Shown: piece by piece, positions 48,196 to 59,122 of the stretch
How the letters are laid out: the number at the start of each line of letters is the position of its first letter
Numbering within the stretch: the stretch's first letter is position 1
Assembly: GCA_963717195.1 (NCBI GenBank)
Contig: CAVQVR010000010.1
Span: 186,001-250,000, forward strand
DNA from: JACDAE01 sp963717195
Lineage (GTDB): Bacteria > Chloroflexota > Ktedonobacteria > Ktedonobacterales > Ktedonobacteraceae
DNA length: 64,000 nucleotides
Direction of reading: 5' to 3'
The notes under the pieces: generated by a model
Databases searched by the model: none
What the model was told of the DNA's origin: nothing
The model's input: the letters and a program-made list of their open reading frames with translations, nothing else
Position numbers and translations under genes: made by a program

Positions 48196-49462
48196 ATGGC
48201 ACGTATTCTCTTTATCTCGCGCTATTATCCACCGGAGAAAGCCGCCGCAGCCGTGTGCGTAAGCGAAATCGCGCAGCGGCTGGTGGGTCGGGGGCATGAA
48301 GTGACGGTGTTGACGACAGTCCCAAATTACCCGACAGGGATAGTTCCACCGGAATATCGCGGTCGTCTGGTCTATAAAGAGGTTCTCGCGGGTGTGCGCG
48401 TGGTACGCGTGTGGAGCTATACCAGCTCCAATGAAGGTTTTCTACGGCGTATACTGGCTCAGCTCTCCTTTGGCTGTCTCGCACCATTCCTCGCGTATAA
48501 AGCAATCGATCGTCCAGACGTGATCATCGTTGGCTCGCCTCCACTCTTCAACGTCATAGCCGCGCGTATGCTGGCGTGGCATAAGTCTTGTCCTCTGATC
48601 TTCTGGGTCGCCGATCTCTGGCCCGAATCCGCCATTCGCCTGGGAGTATTGCGTAATCGTCTATTGATTCGCCTGTCAGAATGGCTAGAAGAATCAACGT
48701 ACCGGCATGCGAGTATCGTATGGGTGGTGACGGAGGGATTGCGTCAAGCACTGCTCCAAAGAGGCATTCCACCAGAGAAGCTCTTATTAATAACAAATGG
48801 CGTCGATACAGCCAGATTTCGCCCACTACCACGCGCATATGCCCGTGCTAAACTGGGCTGGGATGACCGTTTTACCCTACTCTACGCGGGTAATCACGGA
48901 CTCGTGTATGCAATGACAACCCTACTCGACGCAGCAGAACGTCTCCAGGATTACACCGACATACACATAATTCTGGCTGGCGATGGCGTGAAAAAAGCCG
49001 AACTGGTATCAGAAGCCAGGAAACGCGATCTCAAGAACGTCACATTTCTCGCCTCTCTGCCACATAATGAAATGCCGCTCGCCTGGGCCGCTACTGACAT
49101 ATGCCTGATTCCTTTACGCAAAATAGCATTAGTAGAAGGTTCGTTCCCTATAAAAATGTTTGAAATAATGGCATGTGCACGCCCTTTCATTCTAGGAGCA
49201 GAGGGAATAGACGCGTAATCTCGCGGAACGGGAGGCACAGGCAGGCACCGTTGTGGAACCCGAAAACGTAGAGGCGCTTGTATCAGCTATCCTCTATCTG
49301 CGTGCATACCCTGAGAAGGCGGAAGCATCAGGGATGCGGGGACGCGAATATGTGAAGCTCCACTTTGATTATGAACGCCTGGCAGCAGCACTTGATGTCC
49401 GTCTTGGAGTGCTGCTCTCAAAGCAAGGATTGTCCTATGCAAATGAAACCCATAGCGGCTGA
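48196..49462 (+). CDS. GT4 glycosyltransferase (WbuB-like; one frameshift)
   Basis: Retaining GT-B glycosyltransferase, about 420 residues. N-terminal domain ILFISRYYPPEKAAAA, FWVADLWPES; C-terminal UDP-sugar site LLYAGNHGLVYAM, HNEMPLAWAATDICLIPL and SFPIKMFEIMACARPFI. The frame meets a TAA at 49216-49218 after EGIDA, while the expected continuation (NLAEREAQAGTVVEPENVEA) runs in the next frame to 49462, so one base is missing or extra near 49214. Adds a sugar to a lipid-linked repeat unit. Its 3' end overlaps the next gene. Confidence 0.85.
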
Positions 49463-50924
49463 AAACTCGGCAATAATCTCTCAAGTGTCAACAACAGAGA
49501 AGCAACAACGCGACTGGGGATGGAGACCCTCATCGACACAGTGGAGTCTCGTTTTAATGATAGGGGATGGCCTGCTGATCCTGGCGGCGCTTGCTTCATT
49601 ATTAATACTGGCACCATATCTCGATCTGACCTTTCACATTTCCTGGAATGAACCTGGAACCTGGAGCTTGAAGCTCGTCTGGGGAGGCATTGCACTTCTC
49701 TCCTGGAGTATTGCCGCAAGTATTACGCAGGCTCAGGGCTTGAGGAACGCATCAAACCGCTTTAAGAGTCCTCTCAGAGCACTATTTGCGCTGGTACTCA
49801 TGGTCATCTTCTGGATGATACTCATCTACCCCTTTGTCGCTGACAGGTTTTCCCTCTGTATCATACTGTCACTGCTCTTTCTGGTAGTAGCAATTCCAGT
49901 CCTGAGTATATGGCGCATCGCCCTTGCCGAATTCATGCGCTTACCACGCTTTCGTACACGGGCAGTCATTATCGGAATCACTACTGCCGGAGCAACCATT
50001 GCTAGGGAATTCCGCGCGTTGAGACGACCAGGTATTCGCCTCCTGGGATACATCAGCGAAAATACAGGCGAAAAATTGCAAAAGGAAGACCTGCCCGTGC
50101 TCGGCGGCAGAAATACCTTACAGAATCTCATGCACAATCGCATGATAGACATGATTATTATGGCTACTGATTACAGAACCGAACCATCTCTTTTTCAGGA
50201 GGCCATCGAGGCAACTCAGTTCGGTATTTCACTCGTTCCTATGCCCGTCGCGTACGAGAACATTGGCGGCAAAATACCGGTTGAACATGTTGGCGATCAG
50301 TGGTACCTGGCGCTACCCGTAGAGATCATTGCCTCCCCGCTTTATCTCTGTTGGCGCAAGATTATGGACCTCCTCTTCGGCTTCATTGGCACATTGTCCT
50401 TGCTTCTTATTCTCCCTGCTCTGGCATTGTTGATTATCCTGGACTCACCAGGCCCTATCTTCTACAAGCAAGAGCGCCAGGGGCGTAATGGACACAAATT
50501 TTTCATTTATAAGTTCCGTTCCATGTATACTAATGCGGAACATGCAGGGCAAGCTGTATGGACAATCGAAGGCGATACACGCGTCACACATATTGGGCGC
50601 TTCTTGCGTGCCACTCACCTGGATGAATTGCCACAGGTGTTCAATATTCTGCGTGGCGACATGAGCCTGATAGGGCCACGACCAGAGCGAGAAGCATTTG
50701 CCACTGAACTAGAAAAAACCATTCCCTTTTATCGCTGTCGCTTGATGGTCAAACCTGGGCTGACGGGCTGGGCACAGGTGAAATACTCCTATGGCGGCAC
50801 GAACGCGGGAACATTAGCCAAATTGCAATATGATCTCTACTACATTAAACATCAATCATTTACATTAGATATCTGGATCATCTTGAAGACCGTAGCCGAG
50901 GTTCTGTTTTGTCGCGGAACATAG
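49437..50924 (+). CDS. Polyprenyl-phosphate hexose-1-phosphate transferase (WbaP/CpsE type)
   Basis: Initiating enzyme that loads the first sugar-phosphate on undecaprenyl phosphate; about 495 residues. Four N-terminal helices, a CoA-binding-like domain (AVIIGITTAGATIAREF), then the catalytic bacterial sugar transferase domain: KIMDLLFGFIGTLSLLLIL, FYKQERQGRNGHKFFIYKFR, THLDELPQVFNILRGDMSLI and GPRPERE. Start 49437 has AAGGA upstream. Its presence shows the operon builds a lipid-linked repeat unit. Confidence 0.92.
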   Translation: MQMKPIAAENSAIISQVSTTEKQQRDWGWRPSSTQWSLVLMIGDGLLILAALASLLILAPYLDLTFHISWNEPGTWSLKLVWGGIALLSWSIAASITQAQGLRNASNRFKSPLRALFALVLMVIFWMILIYPFVADRFSLCIILSLLFLVVAIPVLSIWRIALAEFMRLPRFRTRAVIIGITTAGATIAREFRALRRPGIRLLGYISENTGEKLQKEDLPVLGGRNTLQNLMHNRMIDMIIMATDYRTEPSLFQEAIEATQFGISLVPMPVAYENIGGKIPVEHVGDQWYLALPVEIIASPLYLCWRKIMDLLFGFIGTLSLLLILPALALLIILDSPGPIFYKQERQGRNGHKFFIYKFRSMYTNAEHAGQAVWTIEGDTRVTHIGRFLRATHLDELPQVFNILRGDMSLIGPRPEREAFATELEKTIPFYRCRLMVKPGLTGWAQVKYSYGGTNAGTLAKLQYDLYYIKHQSFTLDIWIILKTVAEVLFCRGT

Positions 50925-50941
50925 AAGAGGAGCAACACACG

Positions 50942-52563
50942 ATGACTTATGAACAATACTGGACCGCCTTAGTCAAACACTGGGCACTGATCACTATCTG
51001 TTTGCTAGCAGTTGGCGCAGGAGCTTACTTCGGAAGTAAGCTTATGAAGCCTGTCTATCAATCTGCGGCACTGGTTCAGGTTGCGCTCAGCTCAAATAAT
51101 AACCCGGCAGATTATAATAGCTTGCTCGCAAGTGATCAGCTTGTTCAAACAGAGGCGATACTGGCGACCAGCAACTCCGTGCTTCGTACCGTTGCCTCAC
51201 ACTACCAGAACCTGACAGCACAACAGCTCGCAAAAGAAGTGACCGCTACGTCCAAACTTAATACGCAGCTCTTCGAGATCGATGTGCAGGATGCGAGTCC
51301 AACACAGGCTGCAACGCTGGCGAACGATATTGCAACGACACTGATCCAGCAGCAACGCCAGGTATTTAACCAGAACGCGACACTAAGCGGGGATTTCTTA
51401 CTCCTGGTCCAACCAGCTCAGCCTGTCTTAACCCCTGTACGACCAAATAAAATCATCAATACTGGCATTGGGCTATTGATAGGCTTACTCCTGGGAATGC
51501 TGCTCGTTCTGCTTTTTGAGCTATTGGACAAACGCATTCGTAGTCCGGAGGCGCTCTCCCAATTGCTCGACAGGCCGATTCTGACAACGCTCTGGCGCAC
51601 GCACTCTTCCAAGAAGTTGAAAGAAGCCGTTTTTAATCCAACAGGACGCAACGCCAACGTCGAATCCTTTCGCATCTTACGTACAAATATTAGCTTCTCA
51701 GCTATTGAGAGGCCGCTACGCTCCATCGTAGTCACAAGCGCTTTACCTCTTGAAGGCAAAAGTTCCGTTGCCGCCAACCTGGCGATTTTTATGGCGAAGA
51801 CGGGGAAGACTACGCTCCTTATCGACGCAGATCTGCGTCACCCAACACTACAGCAACTATTTGGCCTTCCAGCCGATAAAAAGGGCCTGAGCAACGCTAT
51901 CCAGGCGCTTAGCATGCAGACCGCTGCCATACCTAAAGGGCCATCAAGCAAGCCCGCTCCTCCCATATCTCTTGACGCTTTCATTCACTCGACAGATATT
52001 CCAAACCTGTATATTATGCCTTCCGGATCACTGCCACCAGATCCCCCAGAGTTACTTGCTTCGAACGCAATGCAGCGCCTCTTTGTGTCACTTACTAGAG
52101 CCGAGACAATTATTTTTGATACCCCTCCTTTGCTGGGTTTGTCCGATGCCAAAATCCTGGCATCAAAGGCTGATGGCACCCTCGTCGTGGTTGATATTAC
52201 GTGTGCTCATAAGCAAACGCTTGCCCAGGTAAAACTCTCCTGGAGCAGATCGGGGCATACGTACCTGGTTATGTTGTGAATAAACAACGTCATCGTCGCA
52301 GCGACACAATCTATCCTTATTATTACAACAGTAATCAACAGCAGGAGAACAGTTACAGTACAGAAAATACCAGTGCTCCCGCTGCTTTAGTCGTCCCACC
52401 AGAAACGTTAAAGCAACCAGAAATACAGCCTCCGCAAGATGACGCACTCGACCCGACGACAAAGCGCCTCGCGAGAAATTCAGTAAAGCACTCAGCAGTG
52501 CATCCCGCACCTTCAGAAACACAATCCCAGTCAGATCAGCTTGACGGGAAGAAAGATGGCTAA
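50942..52563 (+). CDS. Wzz-like chain-length regulator fused to BY-type tyrosine kinase (one frameshift)
   Basis: About 540 residues. Wzz domain with two helices (30-50 and about 180-200) around an outer loop; then a CpsD/Wzc-like ATPase with SALPLEGKSSVAANLA (Walker A), LLIDADLRHP (A') and TIIFDTPPLLG (B). The frame stops at 52279 after an extra base near 52234-52240. The corrected frame gives LLEQIGAYVPGYVVNKQ and a C-terminal tail with a Tyr cluster IYPYYYNSN, the usual autophosphorylation site. GAGGAGC precedes ATG 50942. Controls polymer length and export. Overlaps the next gene by 8 bases. Confidence 0.88.
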
Positions 52564-55500
52564 CGTCAAAGTGGAAAACGTAGTACATAAGCCACAATGG
52601 CGGGAGACTCTACGAGAACGGATTCCCTCGTCCTCGTTGATCTTCTCAATCCTGGCACTATTAGCCTCGCTTTCTATCGGGGTGATCGTCGGTAGATTTA
52701 GCCCAACATACGGCGCTGCCGCCGCCGGAGCTATAGTTATAACGATCATCGTACTGCTCAGGCTGGATGAACTTACTGCAACCCTGCTTGTGGCTATTCA
52801 CATATGGGTTGACACGTATCTCGGCCTGCACCTGGTCGCGCTACTCCTGGCGCTGGCGTTGCTCTTTTTCTACTACTTCGGGCGCTCTACCACCCACCCC
52901 TGGACCAGGCCACGCTCGCTCTGGCTCTGGTTCCTATTTCTCATCCTGACTATCTACCCTACCATCAATGGTGCCAGCTTCAATGCCTCTGACGCTTATA
53001 GCTTCTATCTTCACCTGGTAATTGGCGCATTCCTTATGTTCTGGATAGGCAACCTGGCTGCAAAAGATATTTCATCTGTTCGGCGCGTGTTCCAGATCCT
53101 ATCGGTCCTGGCAACCTTTATAGCTATACATACGATCATTGAGGCAACAACTGGCAAATTCCTGTTCGCATCCGCACAGATTGAAGCAGAGCTTTTTCAA
53201 TATTCAAACTTCCAGATAGTAGAGGCCGGGGTAGCACGTGCGGGCTCGTTCTTTATCGGCCCAGACGGGAATGCAGCATTCCTTGCTACATGCTTTTTCT
53301 TCCCATTAGGGCTATTTGTAGAAACTAAGCGGCTCTGGGTAAAAGGAATATATCTCCTGGAAATGCTGCTAATCATACCAGCATTGATATTCACCTACAG
53401 CACCGGAGGATGGCTCGGCACGCTCGCCGCTATAGTGATCTTCATGTTCCTGGCCGGGCGGATACGTACCAGTTTGCTGATACTTGTGTCGATAGTACTT
53501 CTGACAGTGGTACTCTTCGCTGTTTTTCCCATGCAGATCTCCGCGCAACTCTATCACGCGAACGAACCGGGCGACCTCTCACTACACCTTGGAAGCTGGC
53601 AAACGGCCATTCGGGTTATCGCAGCGTTTCCCCTGTCCGGCATCGGCATGGGACCTCAGGCATACCCTGGTCGGAGCAGATCCTTACCGCGTGCCTGCAC
53701 AGACCGTGCCTCTGGCTGAACCGGATAACTCCTATTTACAATGGGGAGCAATGGCAGGCATACCGGTTATGCTGATTTTCCTTCTACTGATAGCCTGTGC
53801 ATTCTGGTTCGCGTGGCGCAACTGGCAGGCCGTGGATACCCGTTATCGCCCCCTTCTCGGAGGAGGGATAGCCGCCCTCGTCGCACTCAGCATCATCAGC
53901 CTGAGCGTCGATGGTTGGACAAGTCCAAACGACCTGGTGTATCTCGACTGGCTGATCGCAGGCGTAATCTCCTCCCCGCTAATCAAACGCAGCCTCCTTC
54001 GCCAGTCAACCCCATCAGCCGATGAGACAGCCACGCCCACTCAAGCGAACAACGCAAAACTGATCCGTGACAGGAATGAATATAGCAAGCTCTCCATCCC
54101 GCCAGGAGAAAGCGTCAGAACCGGCGTAGGGGCGTCACCTCACGTATTGACTCTAACGACTTCGAGAAGACCATCAATGCGACAGAAAGAGTTCCTTGCT
54201 CAATACCGCAAAGATAGTAGAGACCGGGTGCTCCCGCAGAAGGCAGATAACCAGAAGAGCTCATTAAAGGAAGAGGAACATGCCCAGGATGGGACAACAG
54301 AATATAAACAAATCGCTTCAGGTACGCAAAGCTATCTTTCACTCGCTCTGGAAATGGTCAAAAGCTCCGGCATCTACGCTCTGGGAGCACTGGCATCTCC
54401 ACTCATCTCTCTCGTGCTTGCACCATTTTTAACACACCAGCTTTCCAGTATCAATTATGGTGGCCTTGCCGTTTTATACACGATTATTGATCTTGTAACC
54501 GCGATAACGCAGCTTGGACTCGGCCCAGCTTTTTTCCGGGCCTATAACGGTGATTACGAAACGGCACGTGACCGCTCAGGCGTCCTTTCAGCCTCTATCA
54601 TCCTGCTGGCACTCGTCTCGCTACCTCTGGGTATTATCATAATAATGGCTGCTCCATGGTTCTCAGAGCTTCTCTTCAATAGCCAATCGTTCAGCGGAGC
54701 CGTGAGACTGACTGCCCTGGTGATCATTATGGAAAATATGACCCTGCCGGGCCTATCGTGGTTACGCGCTGAAAAGCGTGCAGTTCTCTTTTCAGTATTG
54801 TCAATTGCCAATCTATTGCTGGTATTAAGTACGAATATTGTGCTGGTGGGTGTGCTGCATATGGGTATCAATGGCGCGTTGATTGCCAAAGGAGTTGGCT
54901 ATGCCGTCATCGTTATTTGCACCCTACCACTTATGCTGCTCTTCATTGTTCGCCAGCACGGCTTGCCGCTGCGCTCCGCTATTGTACGCAATATACTCTC
55001 CTTTGGAGTACCAACGATCTTCGGTGACATGGCGGCATGGGTTCTGCAACTTTCAGATCGCTACCTGCTTGCCCATTTTGGCTCACTGGCTCAGACGGCC
55101 ATCTATACCGTTTCCTATACCCTGGGCGGCGTATTATCCCCCGTGATCCTCGCACCATTTGGATTGGCCTGGACCCCTATTATGTATTCTATCGCCAGGA
55201 GAAAGGATGCCAAGCATATCTTCCGGCTCACGTTCCGCTGGTTTAGCACGCTCTTACTCTTCGCCACATTTGCTCTCTCGCTCCTCAGTACAGTTTTTCT
55301 TGATGCTCTCTTCCCCCCAACCTATCACTCGGGAGAGCTTATTATCCCTTTCATCGCTTTATCAACAATGGGCATAGGTATTTACTATATCTTTATGACT
55401 GGAGTGTACATACGCCGCAAGACCATCCTCGAATTTGTTTTTATGTTAGTCGCAGCAGTCGTCAATGTGCTCCTCAATATCTTCCTGATCCCTTACTTCG

Positions 55501-55829
55501 GAGCCATGGGAGCCGCCGTTTCAACGCTCCTGGCCTACATTGTCCTTACCTCAGTGTCTTACATCGTGAATCAGAAAATCTATCCCACTGGTTTTGAGAT
55601 TGGACCTTTTATCATAAAGCTATTTATAGGCATTGCTCTTTACATTGGAAGCACGTCCCTTGCCCATACTCAGCAACCAGCATTACATTTATGTATTTCT
55701 ATATGTGCACTCATCGTTTATGGCATCCTCCTGATGGTGCTTGAGGGACTTTCGGTCAAGAAATTTATCCAAATATTCTGGTATGTACAGCAGGCCATCG
55801 CTAAAGGAGGAAATAACACATATGCATAA
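52556..55829 (+). CDS. O-antigen polymerase/ligase-like (Wzy) joined in frame to a Wzx/MATE-type flippase (one frameshift)
   Basis: About 1090 residues. Residues 1-480: Wzy/WaaL-type polytopic protein (GAIVITIIVLLRLDELTATL, FFIGPDGNAAFL, STGGWLGTLAAIVIF). A frameshift at about 53660-53670 interrupts GIGMGPQAY. The continuation, GADPYRVPAQTVPLAEPDNS, runs without a stop through a hydrophilic linker of about 120 residues into a complete oligosaccharide flippase (IYALGALASPLISLVLAPFL, ILSFGVPTIFGDMAAWVLQL). The flippase has no convincing start of its own; ATG 54178 is possible but weakly placed. Either a real fusion, or two genes merged by a second undetected indel. Confidence 0.75.
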
Positions 55830-56835
55830 CCGGATCCGTTTCTACATTTCGGCGCTTTTCTATTACACTGGATTAGTCAAACTGGTTCGCTGGTGCTCAC
55901 AACGCTCCGGGCGTTCCCTGACCATTCTTTACTATCACAGTGCCATCGGCAAAAATTTGCGCAGTCAGTGGCTCTACCTGCGTCGTCACTATCGCATACT
56001 CTCTCTTGCTGCGGCGCTAGAAGAGCTACAAACTCCTTACCAGGAAACATGCGCTAAACAGGATCACCGCCCCCTCCTGGCAATTACTTTTGATGATGGA
56101 TATTACGATAATTACACACATGCATTTGCCCTGGCATCTGCTCTACAGATCCCTATTACTATCTTTCTCATTCCAGGATATACCGGACTTGCTAATGCTT
56201 TCTGGTGGGCAGATCGCTTCATCAGGCTTGCCCGCGTGGACCGGGCCGCGTTCGAGGGACATACGTATCACCTGAACCTGCCGGAAGAGCGCAAAACACT
56301 GGCACAACTCATTGATGAGCGGGTCAGTCATGCTGTATCGAAGGTTGATCAAGAACAATTACTCATTTCTTTTTGTGAGCTACTGGCGATACCCTCCTCT
56401 TCGTTCCCCAGAGAGGAACCCATTCCACTGCTCACATGGGCACAGATACGAGAGATGGAGGAAAGTGGGTGGGTCTCGTTCGGTGCCCATACAATTCATC
56501 ATGTAGATCTGCAACGCCTGACGAACTCTGCTGAGGTGCTGGATGAGGTGGCAGAATGCCGTACGCTGCTGGAGCACCAGTTAAGATATTCAGTGGACAT
56601 CTTCGCTTATCCTCATGGTCACATTGGAGACTACGGACTCCGTGCCGTGGAGCAAACAGGGTATAGATGGGCGGTTACTACCGTGCCCGGTCGCAATATT
56701 CATCGGAGCAACCCTTATCTCCTCCAGCGTAGAAATGCACATGCAGATAGGCAGACGGTGATAATGGCGGCGGAGATAGCTGGCATATGGAATTTTTTTA
56801 CCCATTTGAAAAAGCTTGCTAAACGTAGCATATGA
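55822..56835 (+). CDS. Polysaccharide deacetylase (NodB domain)
   Basis: 337 residues. CE4/NodB fold with the catalytic/metal block LAITFDDGYYDNY, the HTIHHVDL metal motif and FAYPHG. It removes N- or O-acetyl groups from a glycan; in this operon probably from the repeat unit or polymer. AGGAGG precedes ATG 55822, which overlaps the flippase stop by 8 bases. Confidence 0.88.
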   Translation: MHNRIRFYISALFYYTGLVKLVRWCSQRSGRSLTILYYHSAIGKNLRSQWLYLRRHYRILSLAAALEELQTPYQETCAKQDHRPLLAITFDDGYYDNYTHAFALASALQIPITIFLIPGYTGLANAFWWADRFIRLARVDRAAFEGHTYHLNLPEERKTLAQLIDERVSHAVSKVDQEQLLISFCELLAIPSSSFPREEPIPLLTWAQIREMEESGWVSFGAHTIHHVDLQRLTNSAEVLDEVAECRTLLEHQLRYSVDIFAYPHGHIGDYGLRAVEQTGYRWAVTTVPGRNIHRSNPYLLQRRNAHADRQTVIMAAEIAGIWNFFTHLKKLAKRSI

Positions 56836-56849
56836 AAGGATACAGCGGA

Positions 56850-57869
56850 ATGCCAGATACATCGGCTCTTTCGGAAGCTAAACGCGCCTTGCTTGAAAAA
56901 CACCTGGCCGGGAAAATCGCGCCAGAGGTAGTCACAACGAACGTCGTTGCACCACCTTCCACAACCGATGCTGCAGGGCAACGCGAACGCGTGGTAATGG
57001 TGCAGCCTGGAAAAAATAAACGGCCTTTCTTTTACCTGTCCGGAGATGCGCCAGAAAGAACGTTTTATTGCCATCCCCTGGCCCACAATTTAGGAGAGGA
57101 TCAGCCATTTTATATCCTGGAACCATATAACTTCAATAATCTGCCTGTCCCTCCCACCTTCGAGGAGATGGCTGCCGCTCACATCACAAGAATGCACACC
57201 ATTCAGCCAGAGGGCCCATACCAGTTGGGAGGCTGGTGCAATGGAGGTCTTGTGGCCTATGAGATGGCCCGGCAATTATATGTACAGGGGCAGTCGGTTG
57301 AACTGCTAGTTTTGATGGATCCCGATCCCCCCGCCAAGTTTAAATGGGACTATCGTATCATCGCTACCGCCGCTAACCTGTTACGACTCAACCAGAAGCA
57401 GCAATTCGATTTTTTTCTACAATTCAGACATTTTCGTCTGGCATTCCATTTCTGGCGCACGAATACATTTAAGTCCAGGAGAACAACTGGACCCGGCGGC
57501 CATGAGCAAGAACAAAGCAAGATGGACGCTCTATCAGAGCAACTTAATGCACTTATTATCAATAACGAAACCTCAATACGGGACTGGGAGCGCATATTCG
57601 ACTGGATGGCTTCTGGTTATGTACCTCGCTCTTCCTATCCTGGCAAAATCACATTCTTCTGGACGCGTGAAGAGCCTGCACGCCAGATAAAATGGCGCAG
57701 ATGGCTCATCACCAAAACACAGACCGGCGAGGTGGCAGTCTATATCATTCCCGGCAACCATATAACAAGCAGGACTGACTACCTTCCCCTCTTAGCCGAG
57801 CAGTTGCGTATGTGTCTGGACGAAGCTCACAAGAATTCTTTGCGCAAACAAGGAGATGCATCTCTATGA
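56850..57869 (+). CDS. Thioesterase-domain protein of NRPS/PKS type with Cys nucleophile
   Basis: 339 residues. The N-terminus LSEAKRALLEKHLAGK resembles the leading helix of NRPS proteins. An alpha/beta-hydrolase follows with nucleophile elbow GGWCNGG (Cys instead of the usual Ser) and catalytic His in IPGNHIT. Such enzymes free an acyl or aminoacyl group from a carrier protein, or transfer it. The partner is likely the adenylation-carrier protein at 61325. The start at 56850 has AAAGGA upstream; ATG 56832 overlaps the previous stop and is an alternative. Confidence 0.82.
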   Translation: MPDTSALSEAKRALLEKHLAGKIAPEVVTTNVVAPPSTTDAAGQRERVVMVQPGKNKRPFFYLSGDAPERTFYCHPLAHNLGEDQPFYILEPYNFNNLPVPPTFEEMAAAHITRMHTIQPEGPYQLGGWCNGGLVAYEMARQLYVQGQSVELLVLMDPDPPAKFKWDYRIIATAANLLRLNQKQQFDFFLQFRHFRLAFHFWRTNTFKSRRTTGPGGHEQEQSKMDALSEQLNALIINNETSIRDWERIFDWMASGYVPRSSYPGKITFFWTREEPARQIKWRRWLITKTQTGEVAVYIIPGNHITSRTDYLPLLAEQLRMCLDEAHKNSLRKQGDASL

Positions 57870-59105
57870 AAACATCACCCGACGCCATAGCTCTGACTAC
57901 GCAAGATGCCACCATCCCCAAAGCGCCCCTCAAAGTGTGCATGCATCTTACGAACAATGCGCACGGCGATTTCAGGGTCATGCGCGATGCAACAGCGCTC
58001 GCAGAAGCAGGTTTCGCGGTTACTATCATTGATGTCCAGAAAGACCACACGCGACCAGTCAGAGAAAACGTTCACGGCGCTTCTCTACAACATATAATAA
58101 TGCCCACCTGGTTTACTCCCGCACGTTTCAAACTATGGTTTCTTATTAAAGCCTTAAAGATGTCCATTCTCGCAGCTATTCAATTGCTAAAAACGGACGC
58201 GGATATCTACCATGCCCACGTAGAGAAAGCATTGCTCGCCTGTTATATTGCCGCACGCTTACGAGGGAAGCCGTTGATCTTCGATGCCCCCGATCTGACT
58301 CTATCGGATCCGCTCATTTTGCGCTGGCATACATTGAGACGACTCTCAGTACGCCTTCTTGCCTCTATGGTATCCCGCTGCGGTGCTGTTATTACTGCCT
58401 CGCCCTATTACATACCAGAGTTACAAACGCTCTATCGCGCCTCACATGTGACAGTGGTCCGCAACGTACCAGCCTACCGGGTTATCCCACGGAGTGATCG
58501 ATTGCGTAAATATCTGGGTCTTGGGCCAGATGTGCGCATCGCTCTCTATCAAGGCAACATCCAGCCTAATCGTAGCCTGGATAGACTGGTACGCGCGGCA
58601 AAGTTCCTCGCGCCCAATGCCATGATTGTAATGATGGGCAAGGCTGAAGCATCAACGCTTTTTGAAACTCGAGACACAGATCGCCCGTGAGCAGGTAGCT
58701 GATCGGGTCAAATTGCTGCATCCCGTACCCTACGAGGATCTCTTAGACTGGACAGCTTCGGCAGATATCGGGCTAACGATCTTCCCACCTGAATACTCAC
58801 TAAGTATTCGGTTCACCCTGCCGAATAAACTCTTCGAATACCTGATGGCGGGAGTCCCTGTGCTCAGCTCTCAGCTCGATGCAGTGATGGATGTGATCCG
58901 CACCTATGATGTCGGACGGGTGGCGTCATCGCTAGCACCGGCAGACCTGGGCGCGGCCATTAATGCGATGCTTGCAGACCGGATAGCCCTGGAAAATATG
59001 CGTGCTAACGCACTCCAGGCCGCAAAAAAAGAGTTTTACTGGGAAAAAGAAAGCCAGCAACTTGTCCGCCTTTATCATCATCTCCTCTCCGTCGAGGATG
59101 AATAG
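57866..59105 (+). CDS. GT4-like glycosyltransferase 1 (one frameshift)
   Basis: About 413 residues. It starts MKTSPDAIALTT after CAAGGAG, overlapping the thioesterase stop. GT-B fold: PLKVCMHLTNNAHGDFRVMR, DIYHAHVEKALLACYIAA, VRIALYQGNIQPNRSLDRL, then after an indel in the T5 run near 58660 the second frame gives PYEDLLDWTASADIGLTIF and LPNKLFEYLMAGVPVL. It is a paralogue of the next gene, which is continuous across this point. Donor and acceptor unknown. Confidence 0.82.
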
Positions 59106-59122
59106 GGAAAGGATAGAGCACA

